This document shows, piece after piece, positions 1-6,966 of a stretch of DNA of 7,405 nucleotides. The stretch covers positions 1 through 7,405 of the forward strand of contig JAUWME010000103.1 of the NCBI GenBank assembly GCA_030613285.1, read 5' to 3'. The position numbers and the translations under genes were made by a program. The stretch comes from Candidatus Zymogenus sp. Lineage in GTDB: Bacteria > Desulfobacterota > Zymogenia > Zymogenales > Zymogenaceae. Under the pieces are notes generated by a model. That model worked only from the letters and a program-made list of their open reading frames with translations, had not been told where the DNA came from and ran no database searches. Each line of letters starts with the position of its first letter. Position 1 is the stretch's first letter.

Positions 1-218
1 TCTTTTTCCACCACTTTGATGGCGATAAGCCCGATGTAAAGCCCCCTCATCTCCAACAACGAGATGACCTTCTTCATCTTTGTAACCTTAATTCCCCGCT
101 CAATCTCACCCTTCAAAAAGCAGATGTCGGTGGGACCAAAGTTTTCAAGTTCCTCCACCTTTTTAAGAATCTTCTCGTTGTGGAAACGAATAAATTTTTC
201 GACTATCTCAGCCTTCAT
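1..218 (-). CDS. hypothetical protein, N-terminal 72 residues (3' end beyond window)
   Basis: An open frame runs from an ATG at 218 (reading leftward) to the window edge, giving 72 codons starting MKAEIVEKFIRFHNEKILKK. I do not recognise the family. The visible part is rich in Lys, Glu, Ile and Leu and looks mostly helical: an amphipathic N-terminal stretch (about residues 1-28), a short break at F27-G-P-T, and a second Lys-rich helical stretch leading to a hydrophobic segment (about 55-70, with LLEMRGLYIGLIAIKVV). That segment is interrupted by charged residues and is not a convincing membrane helix. The ATG is preceded by GGGGAAATGAG, a weak ribosome-binding site, and a promoter-like sequence lies about 40-75 bases upstream. 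An in-frame GTG at 257 could extend the protein by 13 codons but would sit almost at the predicted transcription start. The codon make-up resembles the neighbouring genes. That it is a real gene is likely; its function is unknown. Confidence 0.62.
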   Translation of the reverse strand, partial: MKAEIVEKFIRFHNEKILKKVEELENFGPTDICFLKGEIERGIKVTKMKKVISLLEMRGLYIGLIAIKVVEK

Positions 219-265
219 CTCATTTCCCCAAAATTGCCAAGAACAGATATTCCTCACCTTCAATA

Positions 266-294
266 TTTATATCATCGTAATTGGGACAAATCAA
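266..294 (-). promoter_or_regulatory. candidate sigma70 promoter for the leftward hypothetical gene
   Basis: On the minus strand a -35-like TTGATT (294-289) is followed after exactly 17 bases by a -10-like TATAAA (271-266). Transcription would start near 259, giving a leader of about 41 bases before the ATG at 218. The match is good for an AT-rich intergenic region but has not been tested, and AT-rich DNA yields chance matches. Confidence 0.45.
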
Positions 295-381
295 CAGAAA
301 TATTTTTTTGTGATTGTCTAAAATATGCCCCACTTTTTTGTCATCGTTTTAAATGATATCAAAAGTCCGAAGGTAAAAAGC

Positions 382-410
382 TTGATAATCGGCCAACATT
401 CTGATATTTT
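382..410 (+). promoter_or_regulatory. candidate sigma70 promoter for the helicase gene
   Basis: TTGATA (382-387) and TATTTT (405-410) are separated by 17 bases. With the -10 element ending at 410, the +1 position falls at or next to base 417, the A of the helicase ATG. There is no Shine-Dalgarno sequence ahead of that ATG, which agrees with a leaderless transcript. The -10 match is only four of six bases, so this is a moderate call. Confidence 0.4.
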
Positions 411-416
411 AGTTGT

Positions 417-2411
417 ATGAAAAAGTACACCATAAAACGCCAGGCCATCGAAATAGATATTTCTTCCATGTCCATAGACTACGCAAGCAAGCTCAATCCT
501 GCCCAGCTTTCTGCCGTTACGTTTGGCAAGGGGGCGTCTTTGATTATCGCCGGTGCGGGAAGTGGAAAGACCAGAACCCTTGTCTATCGGGTTGCGTATC
601 TTGTGGAGCGGGGAATTCCGCCAACCTCCATCTTGCTGTTGACATTTACGCGAAAGGCGGCACAAGAAATGCTAAAGAGGGCGGCAGCGTTGACGAGCAG
701 CAGAATTGATTCCCAATCCGGAGGTGTTGAAGGAGGGACGTTTCACTCCTTTGCAAGCCGGGTGTTGAGGGAATTCGCCCAAGAGATTGGGTTTTCTCCC
801 ACATTTACAATACTTGACAGAAGCGATTCCGAAGATGTCATCAACCTCATTCGGGGCAGAATGGGGCTGAACGTCCGGGGTCGTCGCTTTCCGAAAAAAA
901 AGACAATATCAGACATCTTCTCAAAATCCGTGAGCAAATCCACATTGATGAGCACAATTGTAGAGACCGAGTTCCCCCATTTTTCAAAGGAGATTGAACC
1001 CCTCTACGAACTCTTTTCTGAATACACTCAATACAAGCAAAAACACATGCTGATGGACTACGACGATCTGCTGGTCTATCTTGTCAGGCTGCTAAAAGAG
1101 TCAGAACATGTGGCAGCAAAATTGAGGAGCCGTTACGCTTACGTTCTGGTGGATGAGTACCAAGATACAAACAGCCTTCAGGCCGATATAGTAAAAAATC
1201 TTGTGGGCGACAATGGAAATGTCATGGTCGTCGGGGACGATTCCCAGAGCATCTACTCGTTTCGGGGGGCGGATTTTAGGAACATCATGGATTTTCCAGA
1301 GCTTTTTCCTCAAACAAAAATCATCAAACTTGAGGAAAACTACAGGAGCACACAATCAATTCTCGGCTTGGCAAACACCATCATCGATAGAGCCCGCGAT
1401 AAATACACAAAGGTATTGTACACCAAACGCAAGGAAGGTCATACCCCAGCATTAATCCCTCTGCCGGATGAATCTGTGCAATCGGTCTTTGTGGCTCAGA
1501 AGATTTTGGAGCTTCGGGAAGAGGGCGTGGCCTTGGACGACATTGCGGTACTTTTTAGGGCCGGCTTTCACTCCTTTGATCTGGAGGTTGAACTGAAAAA
1601 GCGAAACATTCCATACATCAAACATGGCGGTTTTAAGTTCATGGAGACGGCCCACGTAAAGGACATTATGGCGCATCTGAAGATCATTGTAAACCCCAGC
1701 GATGTGGTGGGCCTTGAAAGAATGCTGCTCTTGGTGGATGGCGTTGGGCCGGCGGCCGCCCGTACGATTGCCGAGCAGGTAATCGTTGAAGGGGTGACAT
1801 CCAAAGGGCTATTAAACTACACAAACGACAAACGGTACGGTGAGGGCATTACAAAACTTGCAAAGGCAATTTCAACACTGGAAAATAATCAGATGAGCCC
1901 CGCCGATGCCGTCACCCTTTTGACAGATTATTACACGCCATTGTTAAAAAAGAAATTCGATGACTACCCAAAACGACTTCAAGATCTGGAGCACCTTGCC
2001 ATAATCACCGGGAAGTATAGAGATTTTGATTCCTTCATCACGGATATGGCGTTGGATCCCCCCACAGACAGCATCTCTGACATTCAACGGGAAGACCCGG
2101 ATCCGGAACGATTGATCCTCTCCACAATTCACTCCGCCAAGGGGCTGGAGTGGCATAGCGTTTTTGTCATCTGGGCAGCAGAGGGCTACTTCCCCACAAC
2201 TTACGCCGCTGAATCTGTGGAAGACATTGAGGAGGAGTTGAGATTGATGTACGTTGCAATGACAAGGGCAGAGGAAAACCTGTTTATTACCTATCCCGTG
2301 AAGATCATTACCCACCGGGGGCCGGCTTACGGGAAGGCTTCGAGGTTTGTCCAGAACATTAAAGAAGAAATTCTTGAAACGTGGGTGGTTGAAGAAGAGT
2401 GGGACCTTTAA
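417..2411 (+). CDS. UvrD/Rep/PcrA-type superfamily 1A ATP-dependent DNA helicase
   Basis: This 664-residue protein should be a 3'-to-5' single-stranded-DNA translocase and helicase of the UvrD/Rep/PcrA group, which acts in repair, restart of replication or removal of obstacles. All core motifs are visible in order: Q motif LNPAQ (26-30), Walker A AGAGSGKT (45-52), motif Ia LTFTRKAAQEM (75-85), Ib GTFHSFASRVLR (107-118), Walker B/motif II VDEYQDTN (245-252), motif III VVGDDSQSIYSFRGA (271-285), motif IV LEENYRST (305-312), a 2B-domain helix-hairpin-helix with DGVGPAAA (441-448), motif V STIHSAKGLEW (569-579) and motif VI LMYVAMTRAEENL (610-622). The protein ends about 40 residues after motif VI, so the C-terminal Tudor-like tail of UvrD and PcrA is absent. 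The length is closer to Rep (about 670 residues). Start: the ATG at 417 has no clear ribosome-binding site; an internal Met18 also lacks one and lies just before the Q motif. It is the first of three plus-strand genes, 79 bases ahead of pepA, with no terminator-like hairpin between them. Family assignment is secure; orthology to UvrD, PcrA or Rep is not. Confidence 0.95.
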   Translation: MKKYTIKRQAIEIDISSMSIDYASKLNPAQLSAVTFGKGASLIIAGAGSGKTRTLVYRVAYLVERGIPPTSILLLTFTRKAAQEMLKRAAALTSSRIDSQSGGVEGGTFHSFASRVLREFAQEIGFSPTFTILDRSDSEDVINLIRGRMGLNVRGRRFPKKKTISDIFSKSVSKSTLMSTIVETEFPHFSKEIEPLYELFSEYTQYKQKHMLMDYDDLLVYLVRLLKESEHVAAKLRSRYAYVLVDEYQDTNSLQADIVKNLVGDNGNVMVVGDDSQSIYSFRGADFRNIMDFPELFPQTKIIKLEENYRSTQSILGLANTIIDRARDKYTKVLYTKRKEGHTPALIPLPDESVQSVFVAQKILELREEGVALDDIAVLFRAGFHSFDLEVELKKRNIPYIKHGGFKFMETAHVKDIMAHLKIIVNPSDVVGLERMLLLVDGVGPAAARTIAEQVIVEGVTSKGLLNYTNDKRYGEGITKLAKAISTLENNQMSPADAVTLLTDYYTPLLKKKFDDYPKRLQDLEHLAIITGKYRDFDSFITDMALDPPTDSISDIQREDPDPERLILSTIHSAKGLEWHSVFVIWAAEGYFPTTYAAESVEDIEEELRLMYVAMTRAEENLFITYPVKIITHRGPAYGKASRFVQNIKEEILETWVVEEEWDL

Positions 2412-2490
2412 ATATAGAAATTTAAGTTAGAAAGCTTTATCAAATAATAAATTTTAGTGTCGAAAACTCACCACAAAAGGAGGGCGCCTA

Positions 2491-4080
2491 ATGAAAAGAA
2501 ATATTTCCAAAGATCTTCCAAAACTTACATTTTTAAGAGACCCCCTTTCAACAATCAAGGTCCCGGCACTTGCTGTGGGAATCTTCTCCGATGAAGATAA
2601 ACTAACAGGACAGATTGGTGAACTTGACGATTCCCTCAATGGAAAGATTTCGAGGATAATGTCGTCAGGAGATTTTAAGGGAGAGCCAAAAGATATCCTT
2701 ACAATTTACCCCGACGGCAATATCGATGGCGACAGCAATGGCCCCGAAAGGGTCATTCTTGTTGGTCTTGGAAAAAGGACGGATATTAACAGGGATACAA
2801 TCAAGGCCCGAGCGGCAGCAGCGGCAAAAACAGCAAAATCACTTGGGGTTAAAACCATCGCCCTTCCCTTTGATCTCGCAACAGATGTTAAAATCGAAGC
2901 TGCCGATGATGCCCATCTTGCAAGCGATGTCTTCATGGGGGCAGCGCTGGGGGTATACAGCTACGTTGCCCTGAAAACCAAAAAGAAACTTTTGCAAAAA
3001 ATTAAAGGTAAAGAATCGGACGACAAAAAGGAGCGGATTGATGAGATAGTGATTGTCAGTGATAAACCCGATACTAAAAAGATTGAGGGGGGGGCAAAGA
3101 CTGCAAGGATCATCGCAGATTCTGTCTACCTTGCCAGAGACCTCATCAACGCCCCCGCAAATCTCTTGCCCCCCAGACTCCTTGCCAGAACGGCCAGAGA
3201 GCTATCCCGCAAATATCAACTCATCTGCGATGTCTTCAAATATGAGGAGTTGAAGAAGATGAAGATGGGGGCGTTTTTGAGCGTTGCCAAGGGAAGTGTG
3301 GAGCCCCCCGCCTTTATCGTCATAGAGTACGTCCCAAAAATCAAGGGGGCAAAAACAGTGGCCTTGGTCGGCAAAGGGATAACCTTTGACAGCGGCGGGC
3401 TTTCCCTCAAGACGGCAGAAGGGATGACCACCATGAAGACCGACATGGGCGGAGCGGCTGTTGTTCTGGGTGTGGTGTTGGCAGCGGCAAGGCTGGAACT
3501 CAAAAGCGGGGTCGTTGCAATCATCCCCGCCACAGAAAATATGCCGGGGGGGAATGCCTCAAAGCCTGGAGACGTTGTTACCGCAATGGACGGGACAACA
3601 ATTGAGGTTATGAACACTGACGCCGAGGGACGATTGGTTTTGGCTGACGCCATCGCCTACGCAAAAAAATATAAGCCCAACACAATTATCGACATCGCCA
3701 CCCTGACCGGTGCTGTAATCGTGGCCCTGGGAAGATCGGTGGCAGCAATAAACTCCACAGATGACACTCTGTTAAATCGCCTCAAAGAAGCATCGGCAAA
3801 CACTGGAGAACAGATATGGCCCATGCCACTGTATGACCACTACACCGAACAGATTAAAAGCGACATTGCCGACATCAAAAACGTGGGCGGCAGGGATGCA
3901 GGAAGCATCACGGCTGCGGCATTTCTAAAACACTTTGTTGGGGACGATTTCCCCTGGGCGCACATAGACATTGCAGGTACGGCCAGAGCCACAAAAGATT
4001 ACGGCTGGGTTACCAAAGGGGGAACCGGTTTTGGAGTAATGCTTCTTCTGGAATTTTTGGAGATGATGGAGACGGAGTGA
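2491..4080 (+). CDS. pepA: leucyl aminopeptidase, M17 family (cytosol aminopeptidase)
   Basis: The 529-residue product is a cytoplasmic two-metal aminopeptidase that removes N-terminal residues, preferentially Leu, from peptides; family members form hexamers. The N-terminal M17 domain covers about residues 20-170, and the catalytic domain about 205-520. The metal-binding and catalytic residues are all present with the spacing of E. coli PepA: K295 (in GKG), D300 (in FDSGG), the catalytic K307 (in LSLK), D318 (in MKTDMGG), D377 and E379, and the catalytic R381, within the family signature NTDAEGRLVLADA (375-387). A Lys-rich stretch (about 161-185) joins the two domains. Length is normal for the family (about 500). 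The start is well supported: AAGGAGG (2477-2483) lies 7 bases before the ATG. The 79-base gap after the helicase is AT-rich with no clear consensus promoter, so both read-through and an own promoter are possible. Some M17 enzymes also bind DNA as regulators; nothing here tests that. Confidence 0.96.
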   Translation: MKRNISKDLPKLTFLRDPLSTIKVPALAVGIFSDEDKLTGQIGELDDSLNGKISRIMSSGDFKGEPKDILTIYPDGNIDGDSNGPERVILVGLGKRTDINRDTIKARAAAAAKTAKSLGVKTIALPFDLATDVKIEAADDAHLASDVFMGAALGVYSYVALKTKKKLLQKIKGKESDDKKERIDEIVIVSDKPDTKKIEGGAKTARIIADSVYLARDLINAPANLLPPRLLARTARELSRKYQLICDVFKYEELKKMKMGAFLSVAKGSVEPPAFIVIEYVPKIKGAKTVALVGKGITFDSGGLSLKTAEGMTTMKTDMGGAAVVLGVVLAAARLELKSGVVAIIPATENMPGGNASKPGDVVTAMDGTTIEVMNTDAEGRLVLADAIAYAKKYKPNTIIDIATLTGAVIVALGRSVAAINSTDDTLLNRLKEASANTGEQIWPMPLYDHYTEQIKSDIADIKNVGGRDAGSITAAAFLKHFVGDDFPWAHIDIAGTARATKDYGWVTKGGTGFGVMLLLEFLEMMETE

Positions 4081-4134
4081 CGTTGATGAATGTCGGGCAT
4101 CCTAATAATAGATTACGTAAATATTAGACATCAG

Positions 4135-4165
4135 GACAATGGGCTTAAGCCCATTGTCTGCAGAC
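4135..4165. repeat. perfect 24-bp palindrome with an overlapping 10-bp palindrome
   Basis: Bases 4135-4158 read identically on both strands (GACAATGGGC, TTAA, GCCCATTGTC) and could form a 10-bp stem with a TTAA loop in RNA. A second perfect palindrome, GTCTGCAGAC (4156-4165), shares its first three bases with the right arm of the first. The element starts 55 bases after the pepA stop and ends about 37 bases before the -35 box of the next gene. No T-run follows closely (the nearest is at about 4195-4200), so it is not a textbook intrinsic terminator. It may be a weak or factor-assisted terminator or RNA 3'-end stabiliser for pepA, a dispersed intergenic repeat, or a protein-binding site. The symmetry is certain; the role is not. 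Confidence 0.85.
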
Positions 4166-4202
4166 AAAACAAGATTTTCCCTGCCCAAAGATCTTTTTTA
4201 AC

Positions 4203-4231
4203 TTGACAACAAACACCAAATTTTCTAAAAT
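4203..4231 (+). promoter_or_regulatory. near-consensus sigma70 promoter for the acetoacetyl-CoA synthetase gene
   Basis: A perfect -35 box TTGACA (4203-4208) is followed after 17 bases by TAAAAT (4226-4231), five of six bases of the consensus -10. The predicted transcription start is near 4238, leaving a leader of about 69 bases before the ATG at 4307. This is the best promoter match in the window and argues that the ligase is transcribed independently of pepA. Confidence 0.75.
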
Positions 4232-4306
4232 TGAAAGTTGATTGAGAAGTCAATCAGTTTTAAAAATAAGTTTCAAAAATATAGTAACGTTTTAAAAGGA
4301 GCCATC

Positions 4307-6271
4307 ATGACAGCAGATAAACCATTGTGGAAACCGTCAGAAGAGAGAATCAAAGGTACAAATATGTACCGCTTTATGAACTACATCAACGACAGGTTCT
4401 CCAAAGACTTTAAAACCTACGACCCCCTCTGGGAGTGGTCCATCGCAAACCTCTCCGATTTCTGGGAGGCAATCTGGGACTTCATGGAGATAAAACATTC
4501 CAAAAAGTACGACAAGGCGCTTGTGGATGGAGACAAGATGCCCGGAGCAAAATGGTTTGAGGGCGCCAAGCTAAATTTTGCAGAAAATCTCCTGAAGCAC
4601 GCGAAACAGGACAAAACCGCCATCATCTTTAAGGGCGAAGCACAAGACATCATCGAAGTCTCATATCCTGTGCTGTACGACAAGGTTGCCCGTCTGGCAA
4701 AGTCCATGAGGGAAATGGGAATTAAAAAAGGCGATAGGATCGCAGGCTTCATGCCCAATATGCCGGAATCCATCATGGCCATGCTCGCAGCAACAAGCAT
4801 CGGCGCCATCTGGTCTTCCTCCTCCCCCGATTTTGGGATAAAGGGTGTGCTGGATCGCTTCGGCCAGATAGAGCCAAAAATCATCTTTACCGCCAACGGC
4901 TATTCGTACAACGGCAAGAATTTCAGCTCTCTTGAGAAAATTTCCGACATTCTAAAAGACCTCCCCTCAGTCGAAAAGGTCGTCGTGGTACCTTACACCG
5001 AGAAAAAGGCCGACATCAGTGGCATCAGGGATGCGGTGCACCTTGAGGACTTCATGTCAGACGAAGATGGCCTTACAATCGAGTTTGAGCAGTTACCCTT
5101 TGACCACCCCCTCTACATCATGTATTCATCGGGGACAACGGGGCTTCCCAAGTGCATGGTACAGAGCGTCGGCGGAATCCTTGTACACCACCTGAAGGAG
5201 TTGATGCTCCATTCTGACCTCAAGCCCGAAGACAGGATATTCTACTTTACCACCTGCGGTTGGATGATGTGGAACTGGCTGACTACATCTTTGGCCCTGG
5301 GGGCAACGATCATCCTCTTTGACGGTTCGCCATTCTATCCCGATCCGGGGGCGATATTTAAACTTGCAGAAGATGTGAAGATGACACACTTTGGCACCAG
5401 TGCCCGCTACCTTGCCGCTGTGGAAAAAGAGGGTCTTAAGGTTGAAGGTAATTACGACCTCCCATCCCTAAGGTCCATGATGTCCACGGGTTCTCCCCTA
5501 AACGAGGAGCAGTTCGACTATATTTATCGGGATATCAAACAAGATATCTGCCTCTCATCCATCGCCGGGGGAACCGACCTCAACGGCTGCTTCGCCCTGG
5601 GAAACCCCATGGGGGCGGTCTATCGCAGTGAGCTCCAGTGCCGGGGCCTTGCCATGGATGTTCGGGCATTTAACTCCAATGGAAAACCCGTTATCGGCGA
5701 AAAGGGGGAGCTGGTCTGTCTCAAGCCCTTCCCGTCAATGCCCATATACTTTTGGCAAGACGATGACGGTTCGAAATACCACAAGGCATATTTTGACGTG
5801 TATCCCAACATCTGGCGTCACGGGGATTTCATTGAGGTTACAAAACACAACGGCGTTATCTTCCACGGCCGCTCAGACACAACCTTAAACCCCGGCGGTG
5901 TCCGCATCGGCACGTCAGAGATATATAACGTTGTGGAAGGAATAGAAGAGGTCAACGATTGCATCGTGGTGGGTCAGGACTGGAAAAACGATGTGAGGAT
6001 AATTCTCTTTCTGAAACTTGCCGAGGGTATTGAGCTTACCGAAGACCTCGTTAAAAAGATAAAAACCGATATAAGAAAAAATTCCACTCCCCGCCACGTC
6101 CCTGCAAAGGTCATTGCAGTTGCCGATATCCCCTACACCATCAACCTAAAAAAGGTAGAGCTGGCCGTAAGAAATGTAATCCACAACGAGGAGGTCTTAA
6201 ACAAGGATGCCCTGGGCAACCCCCAGTCCCTTGATCTTTACAAAGACCTCAAGGAGCTTCAGGAAGATTAG
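4307..6271 (+). CDS. acetoacetate--CoA ligase (acetoacetyl-CoA synthetase)
   Basis: The 654-residue product belongs to the ANL adenylate-forming superfamily and should convert acetoacetate, ATP and CoA to acetoacetyl-CoA, AMP and pyrophosphate (EC 6.2.1.16), feeding thiolase or polyhydroxybutyrate and ketone-body metabolism. Diagnostic features are the N-terminal LWKPSEERIK region (7-16), WFEGAKLNFAENLL (83-96), which resembles acetoacetyl-CoA rather than acetyl-CoA synthetases, the phosphate-binding loop YSSGTTGLPK (273-282), the GGTDLNG core (421-427), RHGD (504-507) with the ribose-binding Asp, and the hinge GRSDTTLNPGGVRI (521-534). The C-terminal lid has IPYTINLKKVE (608-618) with the likely catalytic Lys at 615. 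Length matches the family (about 650-670). Start choice: the frame is open back to a TTG at 4238, but that codon coincides with the predicted transcription start and has no ribosome-binding site. The ATG at 4307 has AAGGAG 5 bases upstream (4296-4301) and the family's usual N-terminus. It has its own promoter and a terminator just downstream. A related acyl-CoA substrate cannot be excluded from sequence alone. Confidence 0.93.
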   Translation: MTADKPLWKPSEERIKGTNMYRFMNYINDRFSKDFKTYDPLWEWSIANLSDFWEAIWDFMEIKHSKKYDKALVDGDKMPGAKWFEGAKLNFAENLLKHAKQDKTAIIFKGEAQDIIEVSYPVLYDKVARLAKSMREMGIKKGDRIAGFMPNMPESIMAMLAATSIGAIWSSSSPDFGIKGVLDRFGQIEPKIIFTANGYSYNGKNFSSLEKISDILKDLPSVEKVVVVPYTEKKADISGIRDAVHLEDFMSDEDGLTIEFEQLPFDHPLYIMYSSGTTGLPKCMVQSVGGILVHHLKELMLHSDLKPEDRIFYFTTCGWMMWNWLTTSLALGATIILFDGSPFYPDPGAIFKLAEDVKMTHFGTSARYLAAVEKEGLKVEGNYDLPSLRSMMSTGSPLNEEQFDYIYRDIKQDICLSSIAGGTDLNGCFALGNPMGAVYRSELQCRGLAMDVRAFNSNGKPVIGEKGELVCLKPFPSMPIYFWQDDDGSKYHKAYFDVYPNIWRHGDFIEVTKHNGVIFHGRSDTTLNPGGVRIGTSEIYNVVEGIEEVNDCIVVGQDWKNDVRIILFLKLAEGIELTEDLVKKIKTDIRKNSTPRHVPAKVIAVADIPYTINLKKVELAVRNVIHNEEVLNKDALGNPQSLDLYKDLKELQED

Positions 6272-6349
6272 ACTTTAATTGCAATATCATCACTTTGGGC
6301 AACTTTGGATTCGACAGGATGAATGAAATAGAAATTTGGCTGAACGTAA

Positions 6350-6387
6350 TTAGGGGCGGGTTTAAAACCCGCCCCTAAATTATTTTA
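6350..6387 (+). terminator. intrinsic terminator after the ligase gene, possibly bidirectional
   Basis: An 11-bp GC-rich stem, TTAGGGGCGGG (6350-6360) against CCCGCCCCTAA (6368-6378), with a 7-base loop TTTAAAA, is followed by the AT-rich tract ATTATTTTAATT. It lies 78 bases after the ligase stop codon, in the gap between convergent genes, as expected of a terminator. For leftward transcription the bases after the hairpin are ATTACGTTC, a poorer tail, so termination of the mutase operon here is less certain. Confidence 0.75.
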
Positions 6388-6467
6388 ATTCACCAATCCC
6401 CACCAACCTCACTAACTTCTTTTCGTGAAAATTGCCAGCAACCCCCCTATCAATATTATGGAGGAGG

Positions 6468-6881
6468 TTAGTTGCTTTTTGCGGCTACGGCGTCTTTTAT
6501 TACGGTTGAGATTTCCTCCCGTGAGGAACCATCTCCCGGTGGGAAGACTCCGTCAAAGCCCATTTCCTTTAGATCCGGCTCATCTTCCGGGGGAAAAATA
6601 CCCCCGATAACAAAGACCGTGCTGTCAAAGATTCCCTTATCCCGCGCCGCATCGATAAGATCCTTTCCCAGCACCATCTCGCCACCGCAGTATGTGCTGA
6701 TTCCGATAACATCCACGTCTTCATCGGCCGCTGTATCGACAATAACTTCTGGAAGCGCATTGCCCAAAAGTATAACCTCCATCCCCGCATCCCGAAGCAT
6801 CCCCGCCACTGTAAAGAGCCCCCTGGTGTGGGTCTCCAAGCTAAATTGCGCCATTAGTACTTTAATCGTTTTATCTGCCAT
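6468..6881 (-). CDS. cobalamin-binding small subunit of a B12-dependent acyl-CoA mutase
   Basis: This 137-residue protein is a stand-alone B12-binding domain like the C-terminal domain of methylmalonyl-CoA mutase and the small subunits of isobutyryl-CoA and 2-hydroxyisobutyryl-CoA mutases (about 135 residues). It should hold adenosylcobalamin for the large subunit encoded upstream. The Rossmann-like fold is readable: strand KVLMA (7-11), the His loop ETHTRG (16-21) with H18 as predicted cobalt ligand, helix VAGMLRDAGMEVILLG (25-40), DVDVIGIS (55-62), STYCGG (62-67) in place of the usual S-x-L loop, and VFVIGGIFPPED (89-100) with the conserved GG (93-94). The Asp of the canonical D-x-H-x-x-G motif is replaced by Glu16, and the usual GHD by THT. 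Start: an ATG at 6881 has GGGAGG 10 bases upstream (6892-6897); a TTG two codons earlier (6887) is only 4 bases from that site, so the ATG is preferred. The gap from the large-subunit stop is 85 bases, same strand, so co-transcription is likely. The substrate of the enzyme is unknown. Confidence 0.9.
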   Translation of the reverse strand: MADKTIKVLMAQFSLETHTRGLFTVAGMLRDAGMEVILLGNALPEVIVDTAADEDVDVIGISTYCGGEMVLGKDLIDAARDKGIFDSTVFVIGGIFPPEDEPDLKEMGFDGVFPPGDGSSREEISTVIKDAVAAKSN

Positions 6882-6966
6882 TTTCAAAAAACCTCCCGTT
6901 TATCCCAATGGAATTTCCCCTTGCTTTTAGTTTCTCGTTATCGCATTTGGGGAATTTTATGTGATT

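Noticed and set aside
894..901. A8 run in the helicase gene as a programmed slippage site
   Set aside because: It encodes part of a Lys-rich segment (PKKKT), the frame continues normally through all later motifs, and no alternative product is evident.
417..2411. Truncation of the helicase because the C-terminal Tudor-like tail is missing
   Set aside because: All catalytic motifs are present and the length is close to Rep-type helicases, so this is natural family variation rather than a broken gene.
2412..2490. A promoter for pepA in the AT-rich gap after the helicase
   Set aside because: No -35 and -10 pair with proper spacing stands out; the short AT inverted repeat (AAATTTA and TAAATTT) is expected by chance in such sequence.
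3216..3653. A 145-codon minus-strand frame inside pepA
   Set aside because: It overlaps the catalytic core of the aminopeptidase and is Thr/Pro/Ser-rich low-complexity sequence, typical of an antisense artefact.
6319..6378. A 19-codon frame (starting MNEIEIWLN) downstream of the ligase
   Set aside because: It lacks a good ribosome-binding site and its second half is the terminator hairpin itself, so coding is unlikely.
6472..6930. A 152-codon plus-strand frame opposite the small mutase subunit
   Set aside because: It is the antisense shadow of the B12-binding gene; its Ser/Pro/Ile-rich composition resembles no real protein, while the opposite strand carries a clear family match and ribosome-binding site.
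6909..6958. Possible hairpin between the two mutase genes (AATTCCCC against GGGGAAATT)
   Set aside because: Only about six continuous pairs with a bulge and a loop of about 28 bases; too weak to call an attenuator or terminator.
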